Of a stretch of 64,000 bases of DNA, positions 45,673 to 54,028 are shown one piece after another. The notes under the pieces are model-generated. The model saw only the letters and a list, made by a program, of their open reading frames with translations. It was not told where the DNA came from and ran no database searches. How positions within the stretch are numbered: position 1 is the stretch's first letter; the number at the start of each line of letters is the position of its first letter. Origin of the DNA: PSRJ01 sp963825305 (GTDB taxonomy: Bacteria > Acidobacteriota > Terriglobia > Bryobacterales > Bryobacteraceae); NCBI GenBank assembly GCA_963825305.1, contig CAWGTA010000010.1:62001-126000 (forward strand). Direction: 5' to 3'. A program made the position numbers and the translations under genes.

Positions 45673-46906
45673 TGTAGTTTCGCGAGGCTTCGACGTGGAG
45701 AAGGTGCGGGAAGATTTCCCCGTGCTGCGGCAGAAGATCCACGGCCAGCCCCTGGTGTACCTGGACAACGCGGCAACCGCGCAAAAGCCCCTCGCGGTCA
45801 TCGACGCCATTAGAAAATTCCACGAAGTGGACTGCGCCAACATCCACCGCGGCGTTCACGAGCTGAGCCAGCGGTCCACCGCTTCTTACGAAGAGACCCG
45901 TGCAAAATCCAAGCGCTTTCTCAACGCGCGCAGCAAGAGTGAAATCATCTTCGTCAGCGGCGCCACCGAAGGCATCAACCTGGTGTCCAGCGCGTGGGGC
46001 CGCAAGAATGTGAAGGAAGGCGACGAGATCATCATCTCGGCGCTCGAGCACCACTCCAACATCGTGCCCTGGCAGATGCTGTGCGAAGAGAAGGATGCCA
46101 AGCTGCGGGTCATTCCGATGAACGACCGCGGCGAGCTGATCCTTGAGGAATACGAAAAGCTGCTCGGCCCGCGCACGCGCATGGTGGCCGTCGGCCACAT
46201 CTCCAACGCTCTGGGCACCATCAACCCGGTCCACCAGATCATCGAAATGGCGCATCGAGCCGGCGCCCTGACCCTGATCGACGGCGCCCAGGCCGCGCCC
46301 CACACCAAGATCGACGTGCAGGCGCTGGACGCGGATTTCTACACCTTCTCCGGCCACAAGGTTTTCGGGCCCACCGGCATCGGCGTGCTCTACGGCAAGA
46401 AGAAACTGCTCGAGGCCATGCCTCCCTACAAGGGCGGCGGCGACATGATCCGCACCGTCACGTTTGAAAAGACCACGTACAACGACCTGCCCTACAAGTT
46501 CGAAGCCGGCACACCCAACATCGCCGGCGGCATCGGGATGGGCGCGGCGCTCGACTATACGACCAAGCTGGGTCTCGACCACATCGCCGCTTACGAGCAC
46601 GAATTGCTGGTTTACGGCACGAAGGCGCTTTCGGAAATTCAGGGCCTGCGGATCATCGGCACGGCGCGCGAGAAAGCCGCGGTGCTCTCGTTCGTGATCG
46701 AAGGCATACACCCGCACGATATTGGCACGCTGCTCGACCGCCAGGGCATCGCCGTGCGCACCGGCCACCATTGCGCGCAGCCGGTGATGGACTGGTTCCA
46801 CATTCCCGCCACAACCCGCGCTTCGTTCGCGTTCTACAACACCATCGCAGAGATCGACGCGCTGGTAGCCGGTCTCCACAAAGTGAAGGAGGTCTTCGGC
46901 GCATGA
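45656..46906 (+). CDS. sufS: Cysteine desulfurase SufS
   Basis: 416 residues. Class V aminotransferase fold: N-terminal VYLDNAATAQKPLAVIDAI, PLP lysine K235 in FSGHKVFGPTGIG, and active-site C373 in RTGHHCAQP. It takes sulfur from cysteine as a persulfide and hands it on, here most likely to SufU encoded next. The ATG overlaps sufD; the stop overlaps sufU (ATGA). Confidence 0.95.
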   Translation: MSALSSVVSRGFDVEKVREDFPVLRQKIHGQPLVYLDNAATAQKPLAVIDAIRKFHEVDCANIHRGVHELSQRSTASYEETRAKSKRFLNARSKSEIIFVSGATEGINLVSSAWGRKNVKEGDEIIISALEHHSNIVPWQMLCEEKDAKLRVIPMNDRGELILEEYEKLLGPRTRMVAVGHISNALGTINPVHQIIEMAHRAGALTLIDGAQAAPHTKIDVQALDADFYTFSGHKVFGPTGIGVLYGKKKLLEAMPPYKGGGDMIRTVTFEKTTYNDLPYKFEAGTPNIAGGIGMGAALDYTTKLGLDHIAAYEHELLVYGTKALSEIQGLRIIGTAREKAAVLSFVIEGIHPHDIGTLLDRQGIAVRTGHHCAQPVMDWFHIPATTRASFAFYNTIAEIDALVAGLHKVKEVFGA

Positions 46907-47340
46907 TCGACGACCTGTATCAGGAAACTATTCTCGACCACAGCAAGCGGCCCCGGAATCACCACCCAATGGGCGATGCCAATCGCCAGGCCGAAGGCTA
47001 CAACCCCTTGTGCGGGGACAAGCTGAAACTGTACCTGAAGATGGACGGCGACATTGTGCAGGATGCCAGCTTCGAAGGCGCGGGCTGCGCGATCTCGACC
47101 GCTTCGGCGTCGCTGATGACCGAGAGCCTGAAGGGCAAGACCCGGGAAGAAGCCCTGAAGCTTCTCGACAAGTTCCATGAGTTGCTGACCACCGACACGC
47201 CGGCCAGCCGCGACCTGGGCAAGCTGGTAGTCTTCTGCGGCGTGCGTGAGTATCCCGCGCGCGTGAAGTGCGCCACGCTGGCCTGGCATACCTTGAAGTC
47301 GGCTCTGGATAATGTGACCGATCCGGTGACCACGGAATGA
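46903..47340 (+). CDS. sufU: Sulfur-transfer/scaffold protein SufU
   Basis: 145 residues. It opens DDLYQETILDHSKRPRNHHP, and the cysteines C37 (NPLCGD), C62 (GAGCAIS) and C123 (RVKCATL) with the Asp after C37 are the zinc/sulfur site of SufU. The region between C62 and C123 is longer than in IscU, which marks the SufU type. It accepts persulfide from SufS. Coupled by ATGA at both ends. Confidence 0.93.
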   Translation: MIDDLYQETILDHSKRPRNHHPMGDANRQAEGYNPLCGDKLKLYLKMDGDIVQDASFEGAGCAISTASASLMTESLKGKTREEALKLLDKFHELLTTDTPASRDLGKLVVFCGVREYPARVKCATLAWHTLKSALDNVTDPVTTE

Positions 47341-47669
47341 TGCTCAAAGACAACGTGGTGGCCGCGCTGAAAACGGTCTATGATCCGGAAATGCCGGTCA
47401 ACATCTACGAACTGGGCCTCATCTATGGCGTGGACGTAGACGATGCCGGGCAGGTGGCCCTGCGCATGACTCTGACGGCTCCGAACTGTCCCGTGGCCGG
47501 CTCGCTACCGGCAGAGGTGGAGCAGGCCGTGCGCGCCGTGCCGGGTGTGACCGGCGTCAATCTGGAACTCACGTTCGATCCGCCCTGGACCAAAGACCGC
47601 ATGTCTGAAGCCGCCAAGCTGGCCCTGGGGATTGAGGACATCATCCCGATCGCGAGGTTGCGGCGATGA
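47337..47669 (+). CDS. sufT: SufT/MIP18-type (DUF59) Fe-S carrier maturation protein
   Basis: 110 residues. The DUF59 core is KTVYDPEMPVNIYELGLIYG with the DPE motif, then MTLTAPNCPVAGSLPAEVEQ carrying the conserved Cys, and ELTFDPPWTKDRMSEAAKL. In Gram-positive bacteria SufT aids Fe-S delivery under high demand. It is the last assembly gene of the operon; the Rrf2 regulator starts 11 bases later. Confidence 0.9.
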   Translation: MMLKDNVVAALKTVYDPEMPVNIYELGLIYGVDVDDAGQVALRMTLTAPNCPVAGSLPAEVEQAVRAVPGVTGVNLELTFDPPWTKDRMSEAAKLALGIEDIIPIARLRR

Positions 47670-47680
47670 GGTTTGCGTAA

Positions 47681-48157
47681 ATGAAGCTGAGCGCTAACGA
47701 AGAATACGGCCTGCGTTGCCTCGTGCGCATTGGCTATGCGGGCGACGGCGGAAGTCTCACCATCCCCGAGATCAGCCAGGCCGAAGGCGTTTCACCGGCC
47801 TATGCCGCGAAGATCCTGCGCGTGCTGCGCAAAGGCGGTTTCGTGACCGCGGCGCGCGGCAAAGAAGGTGGCTACACGCTGGCACGGCCGGCCGAATCTA
47901 TCATCATCGGCAACGTCATCGATGCCCTGGGAGGCCGCTTGTTCGAAAGCAACTTCTGCGACAGCCACGCCGGACAGGCGGCCGTCTGCACACGCTCGGT
48001 GGATTGTTCGGTGCGATCGCTGTGGCGCGCCGTGCAGGTGGCCGTCGACCACGTCCTCAGCAAAGCGACCCTCCGCGACCTGCTGCAGAACGAAGAGGAG
48101 ATGAATTCCTGGGTCAAGACCATCCCCGGCCCCAGCCCGCTACGGCTGCTGCAATAA
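47681..48157 (+). CDS. Rrf2/IscR-type Fe-S-sensing transcription regulator
   Basis: 158 residues. A winged HTH (EYGLRCLVRIGYA to GGFVTAARGKEGGYTLARP) is followed by three cysteines C93, C103 and C109, spaced CX9CX5C, which could hold a [2Fe-2S] cluster as in IscR/SufR. Being the last gene of the suf operon, it would be made with the machinery it controls and can report cluster status. The AGATT-N4-AATCT palindrome over the sufB -10 box is its probable target. Confidence 0.88.
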   Translation: MKLSANEEYGLRCLVRIGYAGDGGSLTIPEISQAEGVSPAYAAKILRVLRKGGFVTAARGKEGGYTLARPAESIIIGNVIDALGGRLFESNFCDSHAGQAAVCTRSVDCSVRSLWRAVQVAVDHVLSKATLRDLLQNEEEMNSWVKTIPGPSPLRLLQ

Positions 48158-48158
48158 G

Positions 48159-49938
48159 CTAATTTTCCGTCGGCCTCTCCACGTGATCGATCACCAGGAC
48201 TTCTACAGGACCCTTCACCGATTCCAGTTTTAACCCAAGCTGCTCCGTTAACGCCGTGAATATCGTCGGGTCGGTGGAGTCAGAGGCACCTGGCGGGCCT
48301 CCGAGGACGCCAACCCGCGGGAGTCCCTCCAGAGTTGCGTCCGAGGCAAATTGCAGATGGAGATCGAATGTCCCCGAAAATCCGGTTTTGTCGATGACGG
48401 TGCGGCCCAGTATGTTTGAAAGGCTTCTGGTGAGCTCCGCCATGGGCACCTTTCCCCCAAATAGCTGTGTGCCCGACGGGCTAATGGTGAAGAAGCTGCC
48501 GCCGCATGGAATCACCGGCGGCTGTCCTTGCTCGGGCGGTTTTGGCGGTGCAGTCGGATCAAAGACGGTGCACCCTCCTTCCTTCGGCTGGCGGCAGTTT
48601 CGCGCCGTTCTTATCATCGTCAGTACATAGATCGGAAGTTGCTTGGTTTCGCGGTGGAGCTTCAGCTGGAACCGGTCTTCCAGAAGCGATTGCGTCATCA
48701 GCCGCATCTGCGCCGGACTGGCGTTGCCCTCCGCCTTCGCCTCGATGTTGTAGCTGTCGGAATTGATCCAATCCGGACCTCCCGAGATCTGAAACGGCTT
48801 GACATCATATGCACTCATGATGAGAATCCGCACCGGACCGCTCGCGCTAAGCCGGCCGCCGGGAAGCGCGTTGACTCCGAAGAAGAAAGACTGGCCATTA
48901 TTTGGTTTGATCGATGCGACCTCAAACTTTGGGCCGCGCAGCGGACTGGCCGAATAATCCGTACGCAGCGATGATCAGGAGGACCGCGCTCGCGATCACA
49001 CCCGGGCCGGGAAGCGTGCGCGCGGCCGGACGGGACTGGCCCAGCAGCCGTCCAATGCGGTCCGCCAGCGAACCACCGTTGGCGGCAAGCGCAGGGTTGA
49101 AGTGAGCAGTCCGGTTCGATTCCAACTCCGCCAGGGCGCGGGCGTAAGTGAGCACGTCGCCACTGACCGAGACGGCGATGTCGTCGCAACACAGCTCCCG
49201 CTCGGCGCGAATGTGACCCGACACCCACCACACCGCGGGATGGTAGAACAGCAGCGCTTCGGCGATGCTTTGCAGAATGTTGACCAGATAGTCGTGCCGA
49301 CGAATGTGCGCCAGTTCATGCGCCAACAGTGCCTCGACGTGTTCGGGCGGCAGACCAGTGAGCGCCGCGACCGGCACCAGCACTACGGGACGCAGCCAGC
49401 CGACGACCGTCGGCACCTGCACGAGCGCGGAGACCAGCAACCGGACCGGGCGGGAGATGCCGATACGGGCGCCGATCCGATCGAGGGCAGCCTGCCATTC
49501 GGGCGGGGCCGGCCGAACCCGCTGCGACCGCATGCGCCGGGCGATCCACCAGCCGCCCATCAAACGCACCCAGAACGCACTCGCTCCGGTCAGCCACAGC
49601 AGGACAACCCAGGTCAGCACGTTCTCATGTTCGGGGCTCCTTGCAATCCACGAAATCGACGCAAGGATTGCGGTGCCGGCTCCGGTAGCATAAGCAGCGC
49701 TAACCGCCAGGGGCGCGGTGGGTTGGCTCAACTCGGGCGTGGCCAGCAGCCCGAATGTCACGAAAGGAGCAGCGACCATCGCCAGCAGCGCCGCGCAAGC
49801 CAGAAGATAGCGCGCGTGGGGCAGGCCTTCCGGCCTGCCGCCGCCTTTCAGGCGGCGCCGAGCACTCGCGTATACAACCGCGATCAAAACGCCCTGCCAT
49901 AGAAAGTGAACCAGGGTCCAGCCGAAGCGCTCAATCAT
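48159..49938 (-). CDS. BlaR1-like M56 peptidase fused to DUF3738 (TIGR03435), frameshifted
   Basis: 1780 nt, 3n+1; dropping one C from the CCC at 48931-48933 joins the M56 end (LFGQSAARPK) to FEVASIKPNN, the start of DUF3738, giving about 592 residues. The M56 part starts MIERFGWTLVHFLWQGVLI, has three to four TM helices and the zinc motif HELAH in LLAHELAHIRRHDYLVN. The last part (from 48833) has the Solibacter-type DUF3738 features PVRILIMSAYDVKPFQISGG and VLVIDHVERPTEN. A family A repeat inside codes GGGRPEGLPH near residue 33. It probably senses an external signal and relieves BlaI repression. Its ATG overlaps the blaI stop. Confidence 0.82.
49816..49857. repeat. Family A repeat inserted in frame in the M56 gene
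   Basis: GTGGG then the hairpins GGCAGGCCTTCCGGCCTGCC and GCCGCCTTTCAGGCGGC. It encodes an Arg/Gly-rich loop between the first two membrane helices. Confidence 0.7.
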
Positions 49939-50318
49939 TCCGACCGTCCCTTCTCTCGCGCAAACGTATCCAGCATTTTGCGGATCTCGTCCAGTTCCTG
50001 AGCGGAGGCCGGCTTGGCCGCCAAAGCCCCTAACACCAGATTCTGCGCCGAGCCACCAAAAACTCGCTTCAGTACATCGCCGGCAATCTGCGTTTGCGTC
50101 TGTTCCATCGGTGCAGCGGCTTCGTAGACATGCGACCGAAAGCGCTCGCTGCGGGTCAGCAAGCCCTTCTCCGTCATCAGTTGCATTTGCTTCAAAGTGG
50201 TGGTGTAGCCGCTGTCCTTGCCGAGTTGCTCGTGGACCTCACGCACCGTCGCCGGACCCAGCCGCCACAGCACCGCCAGGATGTCCAATTCACCGGCGGT
50301 AGGAAGGGGAAGAGCCAT
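49935..50318 (-). CDS. blaI: BlaI/MecI-family repressor
   Basis: 127 residues from the ATG at 50318. The winged HTH starts PTAGELDILAVLWRLGPATV and includes REVHEQLGKDSGYTTTLKQM, as in BlaI. The C-terminal dimer helix (about 85-127) includes the region where BlaR1-type proteases cut. It overlaps the M56 gene by ATGA. Its promoter (50325-50353) lies within two dyads that fit a BlaI-type operator, so autorepression is likely. Confidence 0.9.
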   Translation of the reverse strand: MALPLPTAGELDILAVLWRLGPATVREVHEQLGKDSGYTTTLKQMQLMTEKGLLTRSERFRSHVYEAAAPMEQTQTQIAGDVLKRVFGGSAQNLVLGALAAKPASAQELDEIRKMLDTFAREKGRSE

Positions 50319-50324
50319 GAAGGG

Positions 50325-50366
50325 ACAATACAACGAAGTAAATCGTATGTCAACGATAAAAATCGT
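50325..50366 (-). promoter_or_regulatory. blaI promoter with two 14-bp dyads
   Basis: On the minus strand TTGACA (50353-50348) and TATTGT (50330-50325) are separated by exactly 17 bases. The dyads ACGATAAAAATCGT (50353-50366, perfect) and ACGAAGTAAATCGT (50333-50346, one mismatch) are centred 20 bp apart and cover the -35 box and the spacer. The -10 box ends 6 bases before the ATG, so the transcript would be leaderless. Confidence 0.7.
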
Positions 50367-50498
50367 ACTCCCAGGATGGGTAGATCACTCCTGGCCCTAA
50401 AGGACTGCGTTTACAGCGATAATCCCCCCGTATTCGTCCTTCGGAAACCCGCGCTACCCCCACGCACGGGTAGTCCTACCCTGCCCGCATAAGACCAT

Positions 50499-50527
50499 TT
50501 GAAGCCAAAACCGATATCGGATACTTT
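50499..50527 (+). promoter_or_regulatory. Candidate promoter for the small-protein operon
   Basis: TTGAAG (50499-50504) and TACTTT (50522-50527) are 17 bases apart; the ATG at 50537 would then be within a few bases of the transcription start. The fit is moderate. The rest of 50367-50498 shows nothing recognisable. Confidence 0.35.
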
Positions 50528-50536
50528 TAATCCACA

Positions 50537-50653
50537 ATGACTCCGAAGCGTGTTTGTCTAACTTGCAAAAACAAGGGTTGCGTATCTCTGTGCCGCTTCC
50601 CGAAACCCGATGCCACTCCCCAGAAGATCCAACTGGAAGGACGCGCGAAATGA
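50537..50653 (+). CDS. 38-residue four-cysteine microprotein
   Basis: ATG at 50537 to TGA at 50651-50653. The peptide begins MTPKRVCLTCKNKGCVSLCR, so four cysteines are spaced CX2CX4CX3C, and it is followed by a short basic tail. Its stop overlaps the ATG of the next gene (ATGA), a sign of translational coupling. Metal binding (zinc) is plausible. The Cys spacing and coupling argue for a real gene despite its size. No characterised homologue is known to me. Confidence 0.5.
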   Translation: MTPKRVCLTCKNKGCVSLCRFPKPDATPQKIQLEGRAK

Positions 50654-51003
50654 GTCAACAAGTCGCCGTGTGGGAAGCGCCGGTCGCATGTGCAGGCATG
50701 ATCCTCCGCGGTGTTGCCGCCCGTCCCCGAGGGACCGCCCCGACCCTGGTCCAGATCCGCAGGGGCTATCGCGCTCGTTGGCAGGATCTCGATCTTTCGG
50801 TGGAAGTGGACACCGACCAGTGGACGGTGCGTGTGCAGGATGTTACGCGGAGCCGGACCATGCATACGGCGCACCGCAGTAGTGCCGCCGCCGCGCAAAT
50901 TGCGGCCGCGGAGTTTGCCCTGTTTCGTGCGTCAGGCACGATCGGTTGGGAAAGGCCTGAAACGCTCGCAAAGACTCTCGAATGGCACGAGTATTGGCAA
51001 TAG
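50650..51003 (+). CDS. Hypothetical protein in a three-gene small operon
   Basis: 117 residues from the ATG at 50650, with GGAAGGA upstream. The N-terminal part (VAVWEAPVACAGMILRGVAA) is neutral. The middle (RRGYRARWQDLDLSVEVDTD, then QWTVRVQDVTR) suggests a small beta-rich domain, and the C terminus has HTAHRSSAAAAQIAAAEFAL and ends EWHEYWQ. No domain is recognised. It is coupled to the four-Cys microprotein and followed after 11 bases by another small gene. Confidence 0.6.
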   Translation: MSQQVAVWEAPVACAGMILRGVAARPRGTAPTLVQIRRGYRARWQDLDLSVEVDTDQWTVRVQDVTRSRTMHTAHRSSAAAAQIAAAEFALFRASGTIGWERPETLAKTLEWHEYWQ

Positions 51004-51014
51004 GAGAAGCTGTC

Positions 51015-51239
51015 ATGAAGCTATATCGAAGCGCGCTACATGAGGGCCAGTGGTTGGCCTATGTTAGAGAAGTCGGCTGGGTAGTTTTCCCGGCACAGGA
51101 GAACGGTTGGGAAGAGCGGCGGCCGGCGCGCGGTATCGACCCGATCCATTTGCGGGAAGTGCCGCTACACCTGGCAGCCAGCGCGGGGGTACCGCAACCT
51201 ACGCAAGCGCAAGCCTGGCGGCCCAAACGGGCGGCGTAA
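51015..51239 (+). CDS. Small hypothetical protein
   Basis: 74 residues from the ATG at 51015 with GGAG nearby; an in-frame ATG at 50982 overlaps the upstream gene. The sequence is compact and aromatic (LYRSALHEGQWLAYVREVGW, VVFPAQENGW) with a basic Pro/Ala-rich tail. No family recognised. It ends the three-gene set 50537-51239 and converges with the kinase gene. Confidence 0.55.
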   Translation: MKLYRSALHEGQWLAYVREVGWVVFPAQENGWEERRPARGIDPIHLREVPLHLAASAGVPQPTQAQAWRPKRAA

Positions 51240-51259
51240 CCGTTTCGCGACTTCGCGGT

Positions 51260-52884
51260 TTACCGGTTTAAGAATTTCTCCAGGCGTTCCACCTGGATCT
51301 CCGCTTTTTCCAGGAAGCTCTTCGCAGATGGCAGGTCACCCGCATTGAGCGCGGCATTGGCGCCTTGCATATAGCTGTCCATGAGGCTGGCCGCGGTCTG
51401 CATGTCGCCGCGGAGGTTCAGGCCGCTGGCGGCTTGGGAGCGCTGCAATGACGACAGACTGGTATGGATACCGGTCACACGGGCGCTCAGGCCTACCAAC
51501 TCTTCGCGCGTCTGCTGTAGCTCGGCACGGCTGGGTCCTGGCTGGCGCTGCCGCGGGAGCCGCCTGTTGGACGGGCGGGGCGGCAACTTGCGCGGGCGGC
51601 GCCGCAACTTGCGCGGGCGCAGTCTGTGCCGCGGGATTGGCGACCGGCGCCGGAACAGCTTGTGTGCGAACCTGCTTTGGCGCGGCTTGCACAGGTTTGG
51701 CAACGGAGGCGGGCGCCGCGGTTGGCGGAGGCGCCGTCTGGGCAACCGGTGCGGCCACGGGGGCGGGAGTAGCGGTCTCCACGGGAGCCGGCGCGGGTTG
51801 CGGCGGCGGCGTGGCGGGCGCCTCCACCACTGGCTTCTGTTCGGGTACGGACTGCGCCGCCTTGGTGCCGTGCCACGGTCCAAACTGGATGATCGCGATG
51901 ATGGCCGCGGCCATAGCCACGGCTCCAATTCCCATCCACAGCCCGCGCCGGCTTTTGGCGGGCCGCGCAGCTACCGTTTCGGCTGGCGCTGCTGCTGCCG
52001 CCACGGCTGCTGCCGCCACGGCTGCCACCGTCGGCATCGGCTTGGGAGCTGCTGCGGCTGCCGCCGGCACCACGTTGCCCAGCGCATTGCGGAACGCCGC
52101 GGCGGTCTGGAAACGCGCATCCGGGCTCTTCGCCACCGACATCAAGATGACATCGTTGAGGAGTCTGCGGCAGCTTGGGATCCACCTCCACCGGGGGCGT
52201 CGGCATGCGGTTCAAGTGCGCCGACATGATCTCGAACTGGCTGGTGCCGTCGAAGGGTCGTTTGGCGGTCACCAGTTCATAGAGCGAAATGCCGGCCGAG
52301 TACAGGTCGGACCGCGCATCCACTGTGGCGGTGCCCTTGATCTGCTCGGGCGACATGTAGTAGAGCGAGCCCAGGGTAGTGCCGGTCATGGTTAAACGGT
52401 GGTCGGTGGAAGCCTTGGCAATGCCGAAATCCATCAGCTTGACCACGCCCGCCGGCGTCAGCATCATGTTGGCCGGCTTGATGTCGCGATGGATCACACC
52501 GTGCCCGTGCGCGTACTCGAGGGCGGAAAGCACTTGCCGCATGTAGTCCACGGCGGCCTCAACCGGCAGCGGCCCTTCCTTCAGCTTCTGGTCGAGCGTG
52601 ACGCCTTCCACGAACTCCATCAGCATCAGGAGCTGATTGTCCACGCGCAAGGCGGTATGCAAGCGCGCGATGTTGGGGTGCTCCAGACTGGCCTGGAGCT
52701 TGATTTCGCGCATGAAGCGGTCCGCCAGTTCGGGCGCGTTGCCCAGATCCGGCAGCAGCACTTTCATGGCTTCGATGCGGTCCGAAATGAAATTGCGGAC
52801 CTTATACACCTTGCCCATTCCGCCGGCGCCCAGGACGTCCACCACCTGGTAATCGCCGACGGTCGAGCCGATCTGCAGATCCAT
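51260..52884 (-). CDS. Membrane Ser/Thr protein kinase with Ala/Pro-rich linker, two frameshifts
   Basis: 1625 nt equals 3n+2; deleting one base near 52160 and one near 51535 gives about 540 residues. The Hanks-type kinase domain (1-265) has GAGGMGKVYKV, the HRDIKPANMM catalytic loop, DFG, the SPEQI segment and DARSDLYSAGISLYE. The second frame supplies NDVILMSVAKSPDARFQTAA, an Ala-rich stretch, a TM helix (LWMGIGAVAMAAAIIAII) and an Ala/Pro/Gln linker with two copies of a 21-base repeat. The third frame adds a C-terminal helical domain (QQTREELVGLSARVTGIHTS ... EKFLNR). It lies 9 bases after the CsgG-like gene; they probably share an mRNA. Confidence 0.82.
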
Positions 52885-52893
52885 GAAGCCCTC

Positions 52894-53871
52894 CTATTTG
52901 GGCGTGGACACGGCGTCGCCGACCTTGGCTGTACCGCCGCCGCTAAACTTGCCGACGGCCGAATCCGGGTCGACGTCGGTGATGGTGAGGCTTCCGACCG
53001 TGTCTTCCACGCGACGGAGAACTTTGCCGGTGGCCGGGTCTTTTACCTCACGAACCTTGCGCTTCACATCCAGCTTGTCGCCCTTGTGGACACCCGATTT
53101 CGATCCGACATTGATGATGACCGTTCCGTCCGGAGAGACGTCCGCCACCAGGCCATCCACCTGAATCACGGTCACAGGCATCGACCCGGCTTTCGCGTCG
53201 AGCTGCTTCGCCAGATCGTTAACCGCGGCGCTGACCGCCTCACCGAGGATGGTGTTGGCGAAATTGGAGCTACGCATATCCAGGCCGCCGCCACCCAGGC
53301 CGGAGGAACTGCCGCCCGCGCCGATGAGGCCGGTTCCGGATCGCTCCGATTCGCCCTTACCGGTTGCGCTGGCTAGAATCTCGGCCGTGCTGGTGTTGAT
53401 CATGCGCGCGGTCACCGCCACCACCGCGGTGGCCTTCGATTTCTTCACGCCGCCGATACCGAACCGCCCGGTGACGCCGCCCAGGGCGCCTCCCCCGATA
53501 GCGGTGCTCTTGTCATCGCGGCCGAACTGCGTGATGCTGCCGATGATGATTACGTCGACTCCCAGCACCTTGCCGATTTTCGCAGCGGTCGACGAGTCCG
53601 CCCGGTCGCTGTTGGCGAAATTCTGCTCGGCCAGGATCTTATCGAGGGCGGCGCGCTCGATCACGGAATACGCGCCGTCGGACACGAGCTTGTCCACCAG
53701 CAAATCGGAGATGCCTTTGCCCACGTCCTGATCGGTCCCAAAAATCTGACTCACGTAGCTACGGACGGTTCCGTAATCGAAATTCATAACCGCCACGCGT
53801 TTCTTCTGCGCTTGAGCAGTCGCAGCCAACAGGGTTAACGAGAGCGCGAATGTAATGGTCTTGCGCGACAT
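52894..53871 (-). CDS. CsgG/HfaB-family secreted protein
   Basis: 325 residues from the ATG at 53871, which has GAGGAG upstream; frame upstream of this is not coding. A signal peptide (ALSLTLLAATAQAQ) is followed by a CsgG-like domain (KRVAVMNFDYGTVRSYVSQI, SVIERAALDKILAEQNF, VDVIIIGSITQFGRD, ARMINTSTAEILASATGKGE) and a Gly/Ser-rich insertion. A C-terminal beta domain (VDGLVADVSPDGTVIINVGS) follows. The Cys of lipidated CsgG is not seen after the signal peptide. Its pairing with a membrane kinase suggests a cell-envelope stress or secretion-sensing role, which is inference. Confidence 0.82.
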   Translation of the reverse strand: MSRKTITFALSLTLLAATAQAQKKRVAVMNFDYGTVRSYVSQIFGTDQDVGKGISDLLVDKLVSDGAYSVIERAALDKILAEQNFANSDRADSSTAAKIGKVLGVDVIIIGSITQFGRDDKSTAIGGGALGGVTGRFGIGGVKKSKATAVVAVTARMINTSTAEILASATGKGESERSGTGLIGAGGSSSGLGGGGLDMRSSNFANTILGEAVSAAVNDLAKQLDAKAGSMPVTVIQVDGLVADVSPDGTVIINVGSKSGVHKGDKLDVKRKVREVKDPATGKVLRRVEDTVGSLTITDVDPDSAVGKFSGGGTAKVGDAVSTPK

Positions 53872-53946
53872 TCCAGAAAACTCCTCAGACCAAACATAGG
53901 GGAGAAGCCAGTGGGAGTCAACCCGGGAGGTACTGACGTTTGTTAG

Positions 53947-54009
53947 CGTGGAGCACCGGCGGCAAAGACCGCCGGCGTTTAAAGCGCTGGCGATCCTTGT
54001 CGCCGCCAC
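53947..54009. repeat. Family B dispersed inverted repeat
   Basis: The hairpin CCGGCGGCAAAGACCGCCGG (53956-53975) lies between CGTGG and CCACG ends. Related copies are at 892-947 and 60820-60852. It separates the CsgG-like gene from the GT9 gene. Confidence 0.6.
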
Positions 54010-54028
54010 GGGCAAAGGGCTGTGTTGT

